Shown: piece by piece, positions 1 through 12,000 of the stretch | Position numbering within the stretch: the first letter of the stretch is position 1 | Layout of the letters: each line of letters begins with the position of its first letter | NCBI RefSeq assembly: GCF_001039355.2 | Contig: NW_019775558.1 | Location: 1-64,000, forward strand | From: Lingula anatina | Lineage: Eukaryota > Brachiopoda > Lingulata > Lingulida > Lingulidae | DNA length: 64,000 bases | Reading direction: 5' to 3' | Notes under the pieces: generated by a model | Databases searched by the model: none | Seen by the model: only the letters and a program-made list of their open reading frames with translations | Told to the model about the DNA's origin: nothing | Translations under genes and position numbers: made by a program

Positions 1-5
1 AAAAC

Positions 6-159
6 ATGGCCCCGTAACTCGAAAGCATCACACGTTGCGACCGAGCACAAACGTCTCGATTCCATAACTCGCCCATACTCGTCACATATAATAATACATT
101 GTAGCCTCTTTCTGATATCGCTATAAGCAAAGTGCGATGCTTTCTAGTTACGGGTCCAT
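6..159. mobile_element. MITE-like element with about 28-bp inverted ends
   Basis: The left end ATGGCCCCGTAACTCGAAAG (from 6) matches the reverse complement of the right end (132-159), which reads ATGGACCCGTAACTAGAAAG, with three mismatches over 28 bp. The core is about 100 bp and non-coding. No clear target-site duplication is visible, so the superfamily is open. Confidence 0.6.
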
Positions 160-1149
160 ATTTCTTTTTAGCATGGATAATATATCAAAAATCTTTTGTT
201 ATAAGATGAAAGCACATTTACATTCAGTAAGTGCTTCTTCTTTTCATTTCCACTGTTGTACATAATGTTCTTATAGCACAATACCATGCTACCTGCAATG
301 ACTGTGTTCAGATGGCATGACCACACAAAACACAAAGGTGGGAGGGTTGGGTGGTGGGGGTGAAACACATTCCTACTATATGAAAGACTAAGAAGGCATA
401 AAAAAACCCACCTTTGCTGCTTACTAATATTAATCCTTTCTTTTTTCAGTCCGAAAACATCTTTTAAAACTGTTCAAAATTTTGCTTTAAATATCTGATT
501 TAGTTGTACGACAACGTTGTCAAATCCTTTTTGGCTTCACCATAAAATCAGGTAAGCTAAATCAAAGACAAGAATATAATTTTGGTATAGATCAAATGGT
601 ATTATTTTTCGAATGAGCTGTTGCCTCCAGGGGACAATAAATTCTATGCACAGTTTGAGTAAAACATGTTCACATAACAGTGAGCTCTCGTTCATTTTAA
701 CATTGCTTCTGTTAAAATTTCACCAAATTGGTTAAATATTAAAGGTACTTTCCATGGGTTTGAAACTTCCCCAAAAGCTTACTTTTGCCATCCACAGCTT
801 CTTATAAAAATCTTACATACACCTGACATACAATTTAACTCCTGATATATATTTTTTTCTGCAGCGTACTTGATGTTATATTTACAAAGGAACAAACACT
901 GTAGGGTAATGGTCACTGGTTATCATGAGTAGCCAGTCATTTTCAACTAAATCAACCTTTATAAATTTAATTAAGGGTCAAATCCAAGTGCAGAGAGGGA
1001 TAGATAAATGATTCATGAGTATGAGAATATTGCTTATTTCTCTGGGATTCTGGAAAAATCCATTTTGGTGGGAAATCCCACAGAGTTGCTTTTTAATGCC
1101 TCTAAAACAATAAGTTTGTCTAAAATTGTATAAAAATTTAGCCAATCAA

Positions 1150-1285
1150 AAAATGACTCCAGTTTGTGTACCTCTGTGAAAGCTTCATTAGTATGGACAG
1201 AAGAAAAGTTAAATGACTCTAGTTAAACTAAGTTTATGTAATTCTGTGAAAGCCTCATTAGCGTGACAGGAAGAAAAGCAACCAA
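1150..1285. repeat. Imperfect two-copy tandem repeat
   Basis: Two adjacent stretches of about 65 bp share the order AAATGACTC, AGTTT, CTGTGAAAGC, TCATTAG and AGAAGAAAAG, with small insertions in the second. This looks like an old local duplication inside the intron. Confidence 0.5.
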
Positions 1286-1417
1286 ACATTTCCTAAAGCC
1301 AAACACTTACTAGTAAGTGTGGTCAGGTTTCATTCATTTCAACTCCACATGCAGGAAAGTCAGTTACATAATATGCTATAACATAGCTGGTTGGAATCCA
1401 GCATGACTATGGTTTAA

Positions 1418-1642
1418 GGGTGTATTCCCAGAGATTTAGATCTATCCAGAGATTAAGATTTAGATCGACCTAACTCCCTGGGGGTTCACGCTAAATTGCA
1501 GTCAGCCGAGCCCGCACCATAGTTAATTACCCCCTTACAGCTTTCAGTAGGCGGAATAGACGCTTAAGCCGGCTAAACTGACAGTAATCTAGTGAGGCTC
1601 CCCACAGGGATAGATCGATCTAAAATCTATGGAAATGGGGTC
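1418..1642 (+). mobile_element. PIF/Harbinger-like MITE, copy A
   Basis: The 225-bp element has inverted ends: GGGTGTATTCCCAGAGATTT at the left and, read in reverse complement, GACCCCATTTCCATAGATTT at the right. It is flanked by TAA on both sides (1415-1417 and 1643-1645), which fits the 3-bp TWA target duplication of PIF/Harbinger elements. A second copy lies inverted at 12852-13066 and shares the interior segment GGGGGTTCACGCTAAAT. It is non-coding. Confidence 0.72.
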
Positions 1643-1654
1643 TAAGCCTAGATC

Positions 1655-1658
<4 letters not shown>

Positions 1659-1703
<45 letters not shown>
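1659..1703. repeat. (TA)n microsatellite
   Basis: An uninterrupted TA dinucleotide run of about 45 bp directly follows MITE copy A. Confidence 0.95.
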
Positions 1704-1706
<3 letters not shown>

Positions 1707-2922
1707 AACTAGTGTCCACTTGGATAAAACCCGTCAGCTAACAAGTTTAGGATCCTGGGTTCACATCAAACAGACTCAATAATTTTATATCTTGGTAAAT
1801 TCAGAAGACTTATGACTTTTACAACTTCCTACAATATATCATGTGTATGCATCCCTTTATGACTTCAAGGTGTATATTTTCCCCATGATACGCCTTGGGA
1901 AATGAGCAAATTAAGCATACCTTTAGGTCATACAGCTGTATGTGTTAACTCTTAGCATGATTTGCCATATAAGTAAATGCAAGAATATGATGTCATATAC
2001 AGTAGATGGTTGCACATTCTTGGTGTATGTTGTAGGGCACTCTATGACATTTTACTTTAAAGTTCAGCTAAAGTTGCATTGCAGATCTATACAAGTACTT
2101 TTACAAACAAAAGAATCATTCATTCACAACATCTAGTGAAACAGTGAAAGCATTTCGACAATAACCTGCATAAAACCTTGCCTTTCCAGATAGGCATGAG
2201 GTTATAAATACTTAATCTATTATCTACGCAGAATTCTATGCCTGTATATTTATATATTAATACTAAAGACTACTATTTCACATGCACAGCTGCTGCAGCC
2301 TTTTCATATTTTTCAGCACAGAGTATGTTTAGTCAACTAATCTAGAACATGTAAAAATGATCAATAATTCAGCTGTAATGTAGGTCTGATGATGATTCAC
2401 TATCATCCACGAAAACATCTTTTTACTGCGAAGTTGAATAGTCTTTTAATGTAATATTGCAACACTTTGAAAATAATTCATCACTGTGTGATATTGAATG
2501 TTAATTGTCATCAAATAAATTGCAATTGTACCACTGCATAAAACCATTACAAAAAGCTATCTGCTTTTTATAGAGAGGACTTTCCAACTGAAATCTTTAA
2601 TGACATTTTCATCATATTTTTGACACTGGCTGAACTATAATGAACCTGAAGAATTATTAATGACACATACTTTGTGTTCACATAATTTGATCAATGTGAC
2701 AAATAATAAATTTAATATTTTTTCACAAAGTTACTCCTGATAAAGAGGTTCTGTTAAATACATAAACAAGTAATGCATGGTTCGATGCCCTATTGATAAA
2801 AAAAAAAACATATAAAAACAAAGGTGCAGTTTCTTGATTCTACTGAATAATTATTGTGACAGGAAAGATAAAGTGTCATTATAATTTAATGGATTGCCAT
2901 GGACACAGAACAGCGCACTTAC

Positions 2923-3303
2923 CACTTCGTCTCTACATGTACCCGTTTCTTGCTTGTGTTTATCAATTTCATCCTTTAAATGACTAATCTGCGTACTCAG
3001 ATCGTTGTTCTCTACAAGTTTCTGACTCGATTCTTTCTGAACTACTTTGAGATTGTCTTCATTTTCTTTCATTCGGCTCAACAAGGCCTCCGCCCGTTTT
3101 TCAATGCTCAACTTGTTCTGAGTCGCTAGTCTTAATTTCATAGAGAGATCAGAAACTTCTCTCAAAAGTTCACTGTTGCGTGAAGAGACACTCCAGTAGT
3201 TGAATGCTAAAATTGCAATCACCACAAACAGTCCAATTATGACAAAAGGCGGAGATCTTCCAGAAGGCCTCATTCCTCCTCTCGGTGTTCCGCTCGACGC
3301 CAT
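2923..3303 (-). CDS. GOLM1/GOLM2 (CASC4)-like Golgi membrane protein, first coding exon
   Basis: The exon reads leftwards from ATG at 3303 and gives 127 codons before a GTAAGT donor (2922-2917), ending in phase 0. The protein opens with a short basic Gly/Ser/Pro-rich tail, then one hydrophobic segment at about residues 20-37 (FVIIGLFVVIAILAFNYW), followed by NYWSVSSR and a heptad-like charged stretch to residue 127. A short cytosolic tail, a signal-anchor, the AFNYWS-x-SSR motif and a lumenal coiled coil are the known architecture of GOLM1 and GOLM2, type II proteins of the cis-Golgi. The start has A at -3 and G at +4. Further exons are outside the window. The gene is divergent from the giant plus-strand gene. 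Which of the two vertebrate paralogues it resembles more is not decided by this exon. Confidence 0.8.
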
Positions 3304-3737
3304 GTTGTGTGTGGCGACCTCAGGGAAAGGTGAAGGTCGTGTCAGTACAGGTGTCAGCAGCGCTTGTCTTCCTACCTGAGAAGTCTTCGTGACGCATGAC
3401 GTGCCTACCCACGCATCTCCCGCATGACAGACATTTATTTCTTTTCTCTTTTGCTTTTTATTTGTTATATTTCTAAATGGTATTGAACTATGATAAGCAA
3501 GAAAGAATTAAGTTTCTTACCTTTTTGAAAATGTACAAATAATGGAAATTTTAAAATGCATACTTTGCTAGTACCCGGGAATAATGATCACACCTTATTA
3601 ATACTGTAGCAAAAATTAAACTGGACTAAAGACGTATTACGAAATGCGTTTTATTTTACTGACACATTTTGTCCTCAACTTAAAATATATTTTAAACAAT
3701 GACTGGAAACGAAGGTTTTGCAAATTCTTTTCACAGA

Positions 3738-4288
3738 CAGGCCTACCCAACTACCAGACTCGGCACCTAAGGATCCTGAATTAACCGGTATATCGGACCA
3801 CACTACCCGTTTTCAAGGTGTGTGTCAGATCGCATTTCGGAGTATCAGCCAGAACACCGACAGGATGAGCCCTGACATGCTCGGCTGTCACCTTGATTGG
3901 ATAGTAAACGATTGTCGTAAAATCGCTATATGATTTTAAAACCGGGTGCATAATTTTGAAAGCCACCTAGATGAACCTTAGACTGCCACATTAATCTAAT
4001 ACAATGCAAAAAAGCCCTGTCAAAAGTGGTTAAAACATTCAAACCGAATGTCGTAAAGTCCCCATATATCCCCATAGAGACAATAAAATAGAGTACTCTA
4101 AAGTAAGAGTACAGTTTAAGGTTGTTCAGCCGAGCGTGGATGAGCCCGCAGTCGTGCTACAAAATTTGCTCTGGGGGATGATACTCCGAAATGCGATCTG
4201 ACACACACCTTGAAAACGGGTAGCGTGGTCCGATATACCGGTTAATTCAGGATCCTTAGGTGCCGAGTCTGGTAGTTGGGTAGGCCTG
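3738..4288. mobile_element. Fold-back element with 110-bp inverted arms
   Basis: The left arm (3738-3847) and right arm (4179-4288) are close reverse complements, sharing for example CCTAAGGATCCTGAATTAAC, CACACCTTGAAAACGGG and their complements in the expected order. About 330 bp of non-coding sequence lie between them. Long arms with no open frame suggest a fold-back or MITE-type DNA element. I could not identify a target duplication. Confidence 0.75.
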
Positions 4289-4396
4289 ACAGAGAATGAA
4301 GTTTTTTAATCGTGTTTCGATCGTGTAAAACATTTGACTGTACCCTGTCAGCATATTTTTATCTTGGTTACCATGGATGTTTATTAATAGCTTAAA

Positions 4397-4399
4397 AAA

Positions 4400-4452
<53 letters not shown>
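4397..4452. repeat. (AATA)n/(AAT)n microsatellite
   Basis: AAATA units change into AAT units over about 56 bp, followed after a short spacer by a poly-A tract near 4462-4483. Confidence 0.95.
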
Positions 4453-4454
<2 letters not shown>

Positions 4455-5734
4455 CCCGCAGCAAAAAAAAAAAAAAAAAAAAATCACGAAGGTTTTTTCA
4501 ATTTTTAAAGGCTGGCGACACCGCCAAAAATAGCAGCAAGCTATTTATTGCATTGTTTTACATAAACATTTTAGCCATTTTCTCAGATGTTAAATATCAT
4601 ACTCACCCTTGACAATTAAGTTGTGGATTTTCTACTTTAGTAAAAAATAAACTAGATCGATTGGAGAATGTGAGATGGTGCTGCGAAGGACGCACAGTAA
4701 GTTGCTAGACTGATGTAAGTTGGCACAACAAGTCTTGGCTCGCTTACTTTTAATAAAATGAAAAAATAAATCAAATAAACCTATATCTTGAGAATCAGTC
4801 AGTACCGGTATGTCCACGTTTGTTCATATGTTTATTGCCTCCACTCATGCAGGCATTTGAGAGAGGCCGAGAATGGGCGTGACTTGGTAACACAAAATTT
4901 TATCAATATTAAGGCATGGAATTTATTTATAAGTAATATATTTTTTTATTTATTATTTATTTATTACTATAAATTATTATTATTATTTTAAATTAAGAGA
5001 CCAAAACCAAAATATTGAATAAAGCTTAATTGGAAATATCAGTCCAGCATGCCACGTTGGCAAAGCTGAAAACTGGACAAATGCATGCAAAAAAAAAAAA
5101 AAAAAAAAATTATTTCCTTTTCCATGTTTGATTTTTTTTATTTGATTTTAGAAAAAATCAATGCTAGTGATAATTTTAATGAAAATAAAATATGTAAAAA
5201 AAAACATAAAAATTGATATTATGAAACAGATCCCTTTATATGAGTATGAAAGAAAAACGATTAAAAGAAAAATATACATATATTTATAGAGCATTGCACA
5301 GGTTTAATTTGCTTTCCCGTGCCATAATCAAACACTGTAACTACATAATGTATCTCATATGTCATCTTGCTATGGTGTTAAATAATTAAAAAAGACTGGC
5401 ATTCAGCTAGGCTGAATTGCTTTGTAGAATCAATCAAATCAATACCCATGTCCCCATGAGAGTATTATGCTATATAAATTCATATTAGCTATCCCCGTTG
5501 AAAATAACCTTATTGAATTTCCACTGGTGCATTAGCATGCAATTAAAGATTAAAAAACATGTACATATGATACTTTGGAAGCTCTTTCTTTTATACCTTA
5601 AACAAACACATTATGTACCTCATATTTACAGAGCATTACATTTTCTTTGTTGTGTGCAAAATATTTAGTTTACCGTTGCCAAGCAATATATTTACCGCAC
5701 GTCACAGATTTGACCTATTTATCTACAGGTGCGC

Positions 5735-5746
5735 GCCGCCATCTTG
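5735..5746 (-). promoter_or_regulatory. YY1-like core promoter motif
   Basis: GCCGCCATCTTG is the reverse complement of the YY1 consensus CAAGATGGCGGC, which in animals often sits just downstream of transcription starts of genes lacking a TATA box. It lies about 190 bp upstream of the start codon of the giant gene, a reasonable place for its 5' UTR. Use as a promoter element is inferred only. Confidence 0.4.
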
Positions 5747-5901
5747 TTCCTGTTTAACACCCATGGGTGCAAAATTATAGATTTTTATCACGATTCTGTG
5801 TTATTCTTCGCTTCTACTACGGTAAAACAGAAACTGAAACATTTGACACAGGAGCTATATACACGAAGATCAGGATATAATCAAGACGGCGCAAGGAAGA
5901 G

Positions 5902-5943
5902 ATGAAAGATGCTCCTGTCATAAGATACATTGTAGAATGGTAG
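5902..5943 (+). promoter_or_regulatory. Possible upstream ORF overlapping the main start
   Basis: An ATG at 5902 with G at -3 opens a 13-codon frame that stops at TAG 5941-5943, seven bases into the main coding sequence and in another frame. If it lies in the mature 5' UTR it would be expected to lower initiation at the main ATG (5937). Confidence 0.35.
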
Positions 5944-6000
5944 CGGTATTTTGGAAATGGTGTTGTTGGACAGCGATACTGTTCATCTGTTTACAAATAG
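5937..6000 (+). CDS. Giant gene exon 1: signal peptide
   Basis: The start codon has A at -3 and G at +4. Residues 1-21 form a Trp/Cys-rich hydrophobic leader with core AILFICLQI, and cleavage is likely shortly after, at about residues 22-26. The exon ends in phase 1 at GTGAGT. No longer in-frame start is apparent upstream. Confidence 0.82.
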
Positions 6001-9000
6001 GTGAGTTTCAACTAAAACGATTTTATATGATTGTCTGCTGTCATTTATATGTCCTTTGAGTACCAGGGCTAGTTTTTATATAACCCTTTGGTCAACTGTT
6101 ATGTGTTGTCCAGAAATAAAGCCACCGTAACTTGTAACTTGCAAAGGTTACGTCATGCTAGCTGTGCCTCTCAAGCAGAATGGCTTCATTCAAAAAGTAT
6201 ATGTACAGGTAGTACCCTGAGAAAAAATGCACTTATGGTTAGCCATATTCAGTACAAAAGTTGATTCCCTTCACACAGAGTAACGAAGAGAACAACATAC
6301 ATGTACTAGTATATATAGTACTGTAGATGCAAATTGGACCAGAAGTAGTAGTAGATCCCAATGCAACGAAGGCTAGCTTTTAGACTACCTGCAATTTTTA
6401 AATAAGCATTGGAATTCGTCAGTGTTTTGTATTATACCCTCGTCTTGAAAATGATTATTTATGAAAGTTTTGTTTTGCAAATAAGTTAATCTGAAGCAGT
6501 AGTAGATCCCCATGCAACCAAGGCTAGTATTTAGCATACCTGCAGTTTACAAATATTGAAATTGGTCTGTGTTTTGTTTTAGACCCTTGCATTGAAAATT
6601 ATTATTTATGAAAGTTTTGATTTGCAAATATGTAAACTTACCTTGAAAATTATTTATGACAGTTTTTGATTTGCAAATAAGTAAACTTGCATTGAAAATT
6701 ATTTATGAAAGTTTTGATTTGCAAATAAGTTAATCTGAAGCAGTAGTAGATCCCCATGCAACCAAGACTATAGCTTTTAGCATACCTGCAGTTTACAAGT
6801 ATTGGAATTGGTCATTGTATTGTTTTATATCCTTGCATTGAAAATTGTTATTTATGAGAGTTTTGATTTTCAAATAAGCAAACTGGGAAATAAAGTTGTT
6901 TGATATGTAATCATCTACCCCAGTGTTAGAAATTAAGGCTGGACCGTCTGCCCAGGGCAGACAACTTTCAGAACAGGCAGAGAAGTTTTCCCACCCAGCA
7001 GACATTCTAGCCAGCTAATTTTCAAGATGGCCGAGCTTTCGGTCCAGCAACTTATTTTCCAAAGAGGCAAACACTGATCTACCCAGTGTCCATGAAGTTT
7101 TATTAATTAATTGATAATCATAAAGCATCTAAAACTTATGTAAATAAGTTGAGAATTAACTGCTTACTGAACTGGCCAGTATTTTATCTGCTTGCAATCA
7201 GACTTTCTCAGGGAATGGGTTTATTTCGCTATCACAAACTATTGTGAAAATAACTGCTATTGAAATGGCCATGAAACTTCAAAAGTCTAATTATGGAATT
7301 TGTTGCACATTGTTGACACTGCTTTTCAGCTGGATAACAGTTACATATTTCTATTTAGCAATTTACTTAAGCAAACATAAATTTAATATAAGGCTAACTT
7401 TTTTCAGCCAAGAAAAATTGACCACTGAGGACCATGATTACACCCCTTTTTTGATGGATTGATATAATTTATCATTCAATCATATTTTTTGGCTAGGGGG
7501 ATACTAGTAATTATCTTTCATAAGGTCTTCTCTAGCATCTATTTTGTTGAAACCAATGTTTTCTTAAATATTCTGCTGTCATGCAGAAAAAAATGAAAAC
7601 TTTTCAGTTTTGAATTTGAAAATATATTTCACATTTTATGATATTTTGGTTACAATTTTCCCCACATTTTTACATTTCAGATACCACTTCAGCAGTATGT
7701 GACTGTGATGTAGACTGTGCGGGTAACTGCACTGCGGGGACATACTGGTCTGCTGCCTCAAGCAGCTGTCAGACATGTGACACTGGATATTAGTAAGTGA
7801 AAATCAATTGATGTAATATTGACTTCCCTTCTGAATTAGTGTGTAACATAGAAATTTATGACTCCAAAGACATTGGGCATAGATTCAGGAAATATCTATC
7901 ATAGATCTTTTTTTTTTTCTGTAATCCCAGCAAAGTGTTCACTGGGAAAATGATGAATTTTGAGCACAGTTATTAGTGTATGTATATTTTCCTAAAAAAA
8001 CTTCACTGGGCTGCTGGGCCAAGAAAATACCAAATTTCATAAACTTAATATAAGTCAGATTTTCATAAAATATCATCTGTTATCAGACTAGTGGCTATGG
8101 TGCAAACTGCTAGAGTAACATCTTTTTCTTTTCAAAAAAATCTGTGTCTCTCCTGTTGACATATTTCAGTTCAAGAAATATATCAAGCTAGATAAAATAT
8201 TGAAGAAGAAGAATTGTATTAATTTATTTCTAATTCTTGATCCTGTACATTTTTTTTTAAATATTTGATATATTTTTTAAAGATCAGGCTTTTGAAAATC
8301 AAAGAGAATCTTAATCTAATTGAGTATTAATATACGCAAATATTTTTGAAGATAACTGTTGACTTTTCATTATTTTGTGTTGAAATTTTAATACAATGTA
8401 CATGTGACTGAATATGTTAATTCTTGGGGTGGGAGGGTGCTTTCCAAAAGAACTTTACAGTATTGGGGTTAAAGAGATTTTTAAGAGTGATAATAAGGAT
8501 CCATTTTAGGTTTGTGCTGTTTAGATGTTGAACTATTTAAAAGATTATCATGCAAAAGTTGATTATTGCTGCACTAACAATTTTGCTCACTTTCTGAGTG
8601 GATGTATTTACACTAATAAAGTTACAGTTAATCTGTGTTGAATAAACAACAACAAAAAGATCACAGTCTACATTTTCAGCGAATCTAGCAGCAAAGTCAT
8701 GCTATGTTAAATTACAGCCTTTATCTTAGCATTCGAGTGTGTTTTGTGCCTGTGTTAGACCCCTTATCAAAATTCAAACATCATCAATATCATGAAAACA
8801 GGCAAAACAAACACTTGATGGGCATAAAACCATTACAACCTGAATTGCATTTGGATATGTGCGATTGTGCATGTTTGTGTAAGCTCATGCTAAGCCTAGT
8901 GCTGCAGCAAAATTCTGTTGAAACAGTTTTTGATTAGGACGAATTGAAACACATGGATGAAAGTGATAAATAGAAATTAACAACCCTTTCCTTCCTCCAG

Positions 9001-12000
9001 ACGATAAATTAATGCTACAAGGATGTTAAACCATGCATTTTAGTCGCAGCCTTTTGAATAGGTGCACCACTCTGTTTGTCGTTCTGATGTAAAGGTTTGC
9101 TTTGGCTTCACATTCATTGTTGTCATAACTGTAGACAATCCAGATTACTGTGCCAGAATAGAGCTGCCCAAATAGAATAAGCAAACACATTGCCCTATTG
9201 AAACCCGTGAAACACTTTGGATTTAATAAGAGACATGCTTTATTTGGTTCTGGGGAGGGGTACTAGAGAGCTGAAAGGCTGCATGAATACACAAACCAAA
9301 AAGTGTGCTATGTATTTTAGAAAGGGCACAACCTTGGGTCTTTTATGTACCAGTGAATTAGTGCCTATGACTCCTTGTTTGATATTTCTGTTTGACCTTC
9401 TTGGGTGCTTAAAAGTTAAATTACCATTAATTCCATATGAGTTTCTTATTTTGTGTTCTTTTCCACTTGAAGAAGGTCCCTTGAATTAAAGTTGTTTTCT
9501 ATAAGTAATAAACCTTGATTAAAAAAATCTGAAAAGACTTTTTCCGTTTTTTTTTTAATATATGTTATCAGATTTCTTTGTCTTTTTTTTTATTTGATTT
9601 TTGGTTATAGTAGAGTTGAATTTTAACAAGAACTTCTAATTTACCTTAAAAAATGAAGGAATTTCAGAATTTCTGAAAAAGAAAAACCTACCTAAGACAG
9701 ATTATTGAATTCTTGCAAGCAAACACAACCTATCTATCAAAAAATGAAAATAATGTTTGGTGATCGAAGCATTTGACATATTTTTTAAATAAAAGATCAT
9801 TGCCAGATTCACATTACACAAGCAAAGATCTTGATAAATAGATTTAAACAAACGAAGTTAAAGATTGATAAATAAATTGAAAAGAATGAATAAAGGAAAA
9901 GATACATAAATACACAAACAAAAAATGAAGACAAATGAATGAAAATAAAGTTAAAAAGAGAGAACATCAAATAATAACAAATTGTTTTCTCTCTGTAGTT
10001 GTCCAGGGTCAAATTCATCCCGCATCCCCTGCAGTGCAGGTACTATGAACAATGCGACAGGCTCCTCAGATAGCAGTGCCNAATATATGATATCAGATTT
10101 CTTTGTCTTTTTTTTTAATTTGATTTTCGGTCATAGTAGAGTTGAATTTTAACAAGAACTTCTAATTTACCTTAAAAAAATGAAGGAATTTCAGAATTTC
10201 TAAAAAAGAAAAAACCTACCTAAGACAGGTTATTGAATTCTTGCAAGCAAACACAACCTATCTATCAAAAAATGAAAATAATGTTTGGTGAGCGAAGCAT
10301 TTGACATATTTTTTAAATAAAAAGATCATTGCCAGATTCACATTACACAAGCAAAGATCTTGATTAATAGATTTAAACAAAAGAAATTAAAGATTGATAA
10401 ATAAATTGAAATGAATGAATAAAGGAATAGATACATAAATACACAAATGAAAACTAAAGACAAATGAATGAAAATAAAGTTAAAAAGAGAACATCAAATA
10501 ATAACAAATTGTTTTCTCTCTCTAGTTGTCCAGGGTCAAATTCATCCCGCATCCCCTGCAGTGCAGGTACTATGAACAATGTGACAGGCTCCTCAGATAG
10601 CAGTGCCTGTATAGCATGTGCAGCTAATGAAGTGAGCAGTGCAGGGGCAGCTGTGTGTGACCTGTGTCCAGCAGGGTATAGCTGTACAGGGTCAACTAGC
10701 ACCACAGCCTGTGTTCTGCCTCAGTATTCACAAATAGGAGAGACAGTGTGTAATACATGCCCCAACACCAGCATATGTGCAACGACTACTGGAGCACCTC
10801 AGGTAAGAGACCAATAGTAGACATTCAAACTGTCAGTTAGATTTTCTTCTAAAAACCTCTTTTACTTAATAGGTTAAGCACATCCACACACATGCACATA
10901 CAAGCATATGCAGACATGGGTGCTCAGACCAGTGTTCAGTCTCTGTCTGTACTAGTATATGATTTTAGAGTTTCTCAGGACTGATTTTTATACATAGTAA
11001 TCAGAATTTTCAAACATTTTTTTTCAAGTTTTCTGGACTGTAATATTTATTGAATCTCTACATATTTAAAAAATATTTCCTAGCTATTTATTTTCAGTAA
11101 TTTATGTGAAATGTGTACAGATATCAGTTTGAATATACTACTGCAGGCCCGTATAGCCAGCAAATTCAAAAGGGGGTTCTTTTTCTGAAAAAGTGGACCT
11201 TTTACAATGAAACTTATGTGTACCTAGATCAAATTTTACCCAAAATGGACCTTTTCCTGACAAGAGGGGCGGTTCTTTAGAACCCCCCAAACCCCCCCTG
11301 GCTACGGGCCTGTACTGGATGGTGTCTTACTTGCACATTGTTGTTTATCCTGTAGGAGTGTCCTGCCGGTCAGGTCCCTAACTCTAACCAGAGTGCCTGT
11401 GAGAACTGTGCTGCTGGTCAGTACAGACGGTCATCTGACCCAGCATGTCAAGACTGCCCACTAGGTAATGCATGTGGTCATTGGTTTGAGTTATTTAAAA
11501 AATGTTTTCTGGCATATTTATACAAACCATATTTGTGAAAAAATTAATTCTCTGAAAAAATGGATAATTTTTGAAAGAGGTTTATTTTTCAAACAAATTT
11601 GGAAAATATGAATTCATAGACTTTTTAAATATTTTTGGTATGTTTGAGATATCACATTGTAAATATTTTTATGCATTCTCTTCCTTTTGAAAACAGAAAT
11701 TTATGAATTTATGTTGTCTGTTAATTCAATTACAAATACAACCATATTTATTTTCATGTTGGAACACTGAATTATCAAAGCAATTGATATGTTTGTGGCC
11801 ATATTTTCATTTTAGGATACAAATGTCCTACTGGGGGACTGTCTGCTCCAATAGAATGTCCAACAGGGTATTATCAGAATGTGACTGGTCAATCTGCATG
11901 TGAAATATGTCCAGCTGGTCATGAATGCTCGGACCCTACTGCGGCCACTGCCTGCTTAGCTGGACAGTATGCTGTAGCAGGGTCAACCAACTGCTCTAGT

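Larger units (their letters stand above)
1..2922 (-). other. First intron of the GOLM-like gene (partial)
   Basis: This stretch lies downstream, on the minus strand, of the exon ending at 2923 and runs off the left edge without a recognisable second exon. I see no credible coding exon in it. It holds two MITE-like elements (6-159 and 1418-1642), an imperfect direct repeat near 1150-1285 and a TA microsatellite (1659-1703). The remainder is unremarkable AT-rich sequence. Confidence 0.6.
3304..5734. other. Intergenic region between divergent genes
   Basis: No supportable coding exon is seen. Just upstream of the GOLM-like gene, at 3389-3403, GTGACGCATGACGTG contains two CRE/ATF-like half-sites, which would suit a promoter but are unproven. 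The rest holds the fold-back element 3738-4288, an AATA/AAT microsatellite, several poly-A runs (for example 5091-5109) and plain AT-rich sequence. Confidence 0.55.
6001..7680 (+). other. Intron 1 of the giant gene
   Basis: This 1.7-kb phase-1 intron holds a tandem repeat (6344-6890) and a hAT-type element (6921-7076). No additional in-frame exon is evident. The acceptor is TTTCAG at 7675-7680. Confidence 0.75.

Noticed and set aside
3718-3966. Short frames inside the fold-back element
   Set aside because: They lie within the inverted arms, mirror each other and have no protein-like features.
9217-9489. 90-codon open frame in intron 2
   Set aside because: It has low-complexity hydrophobic content, no splice signals that fit the phase and no Cys-module pattern.
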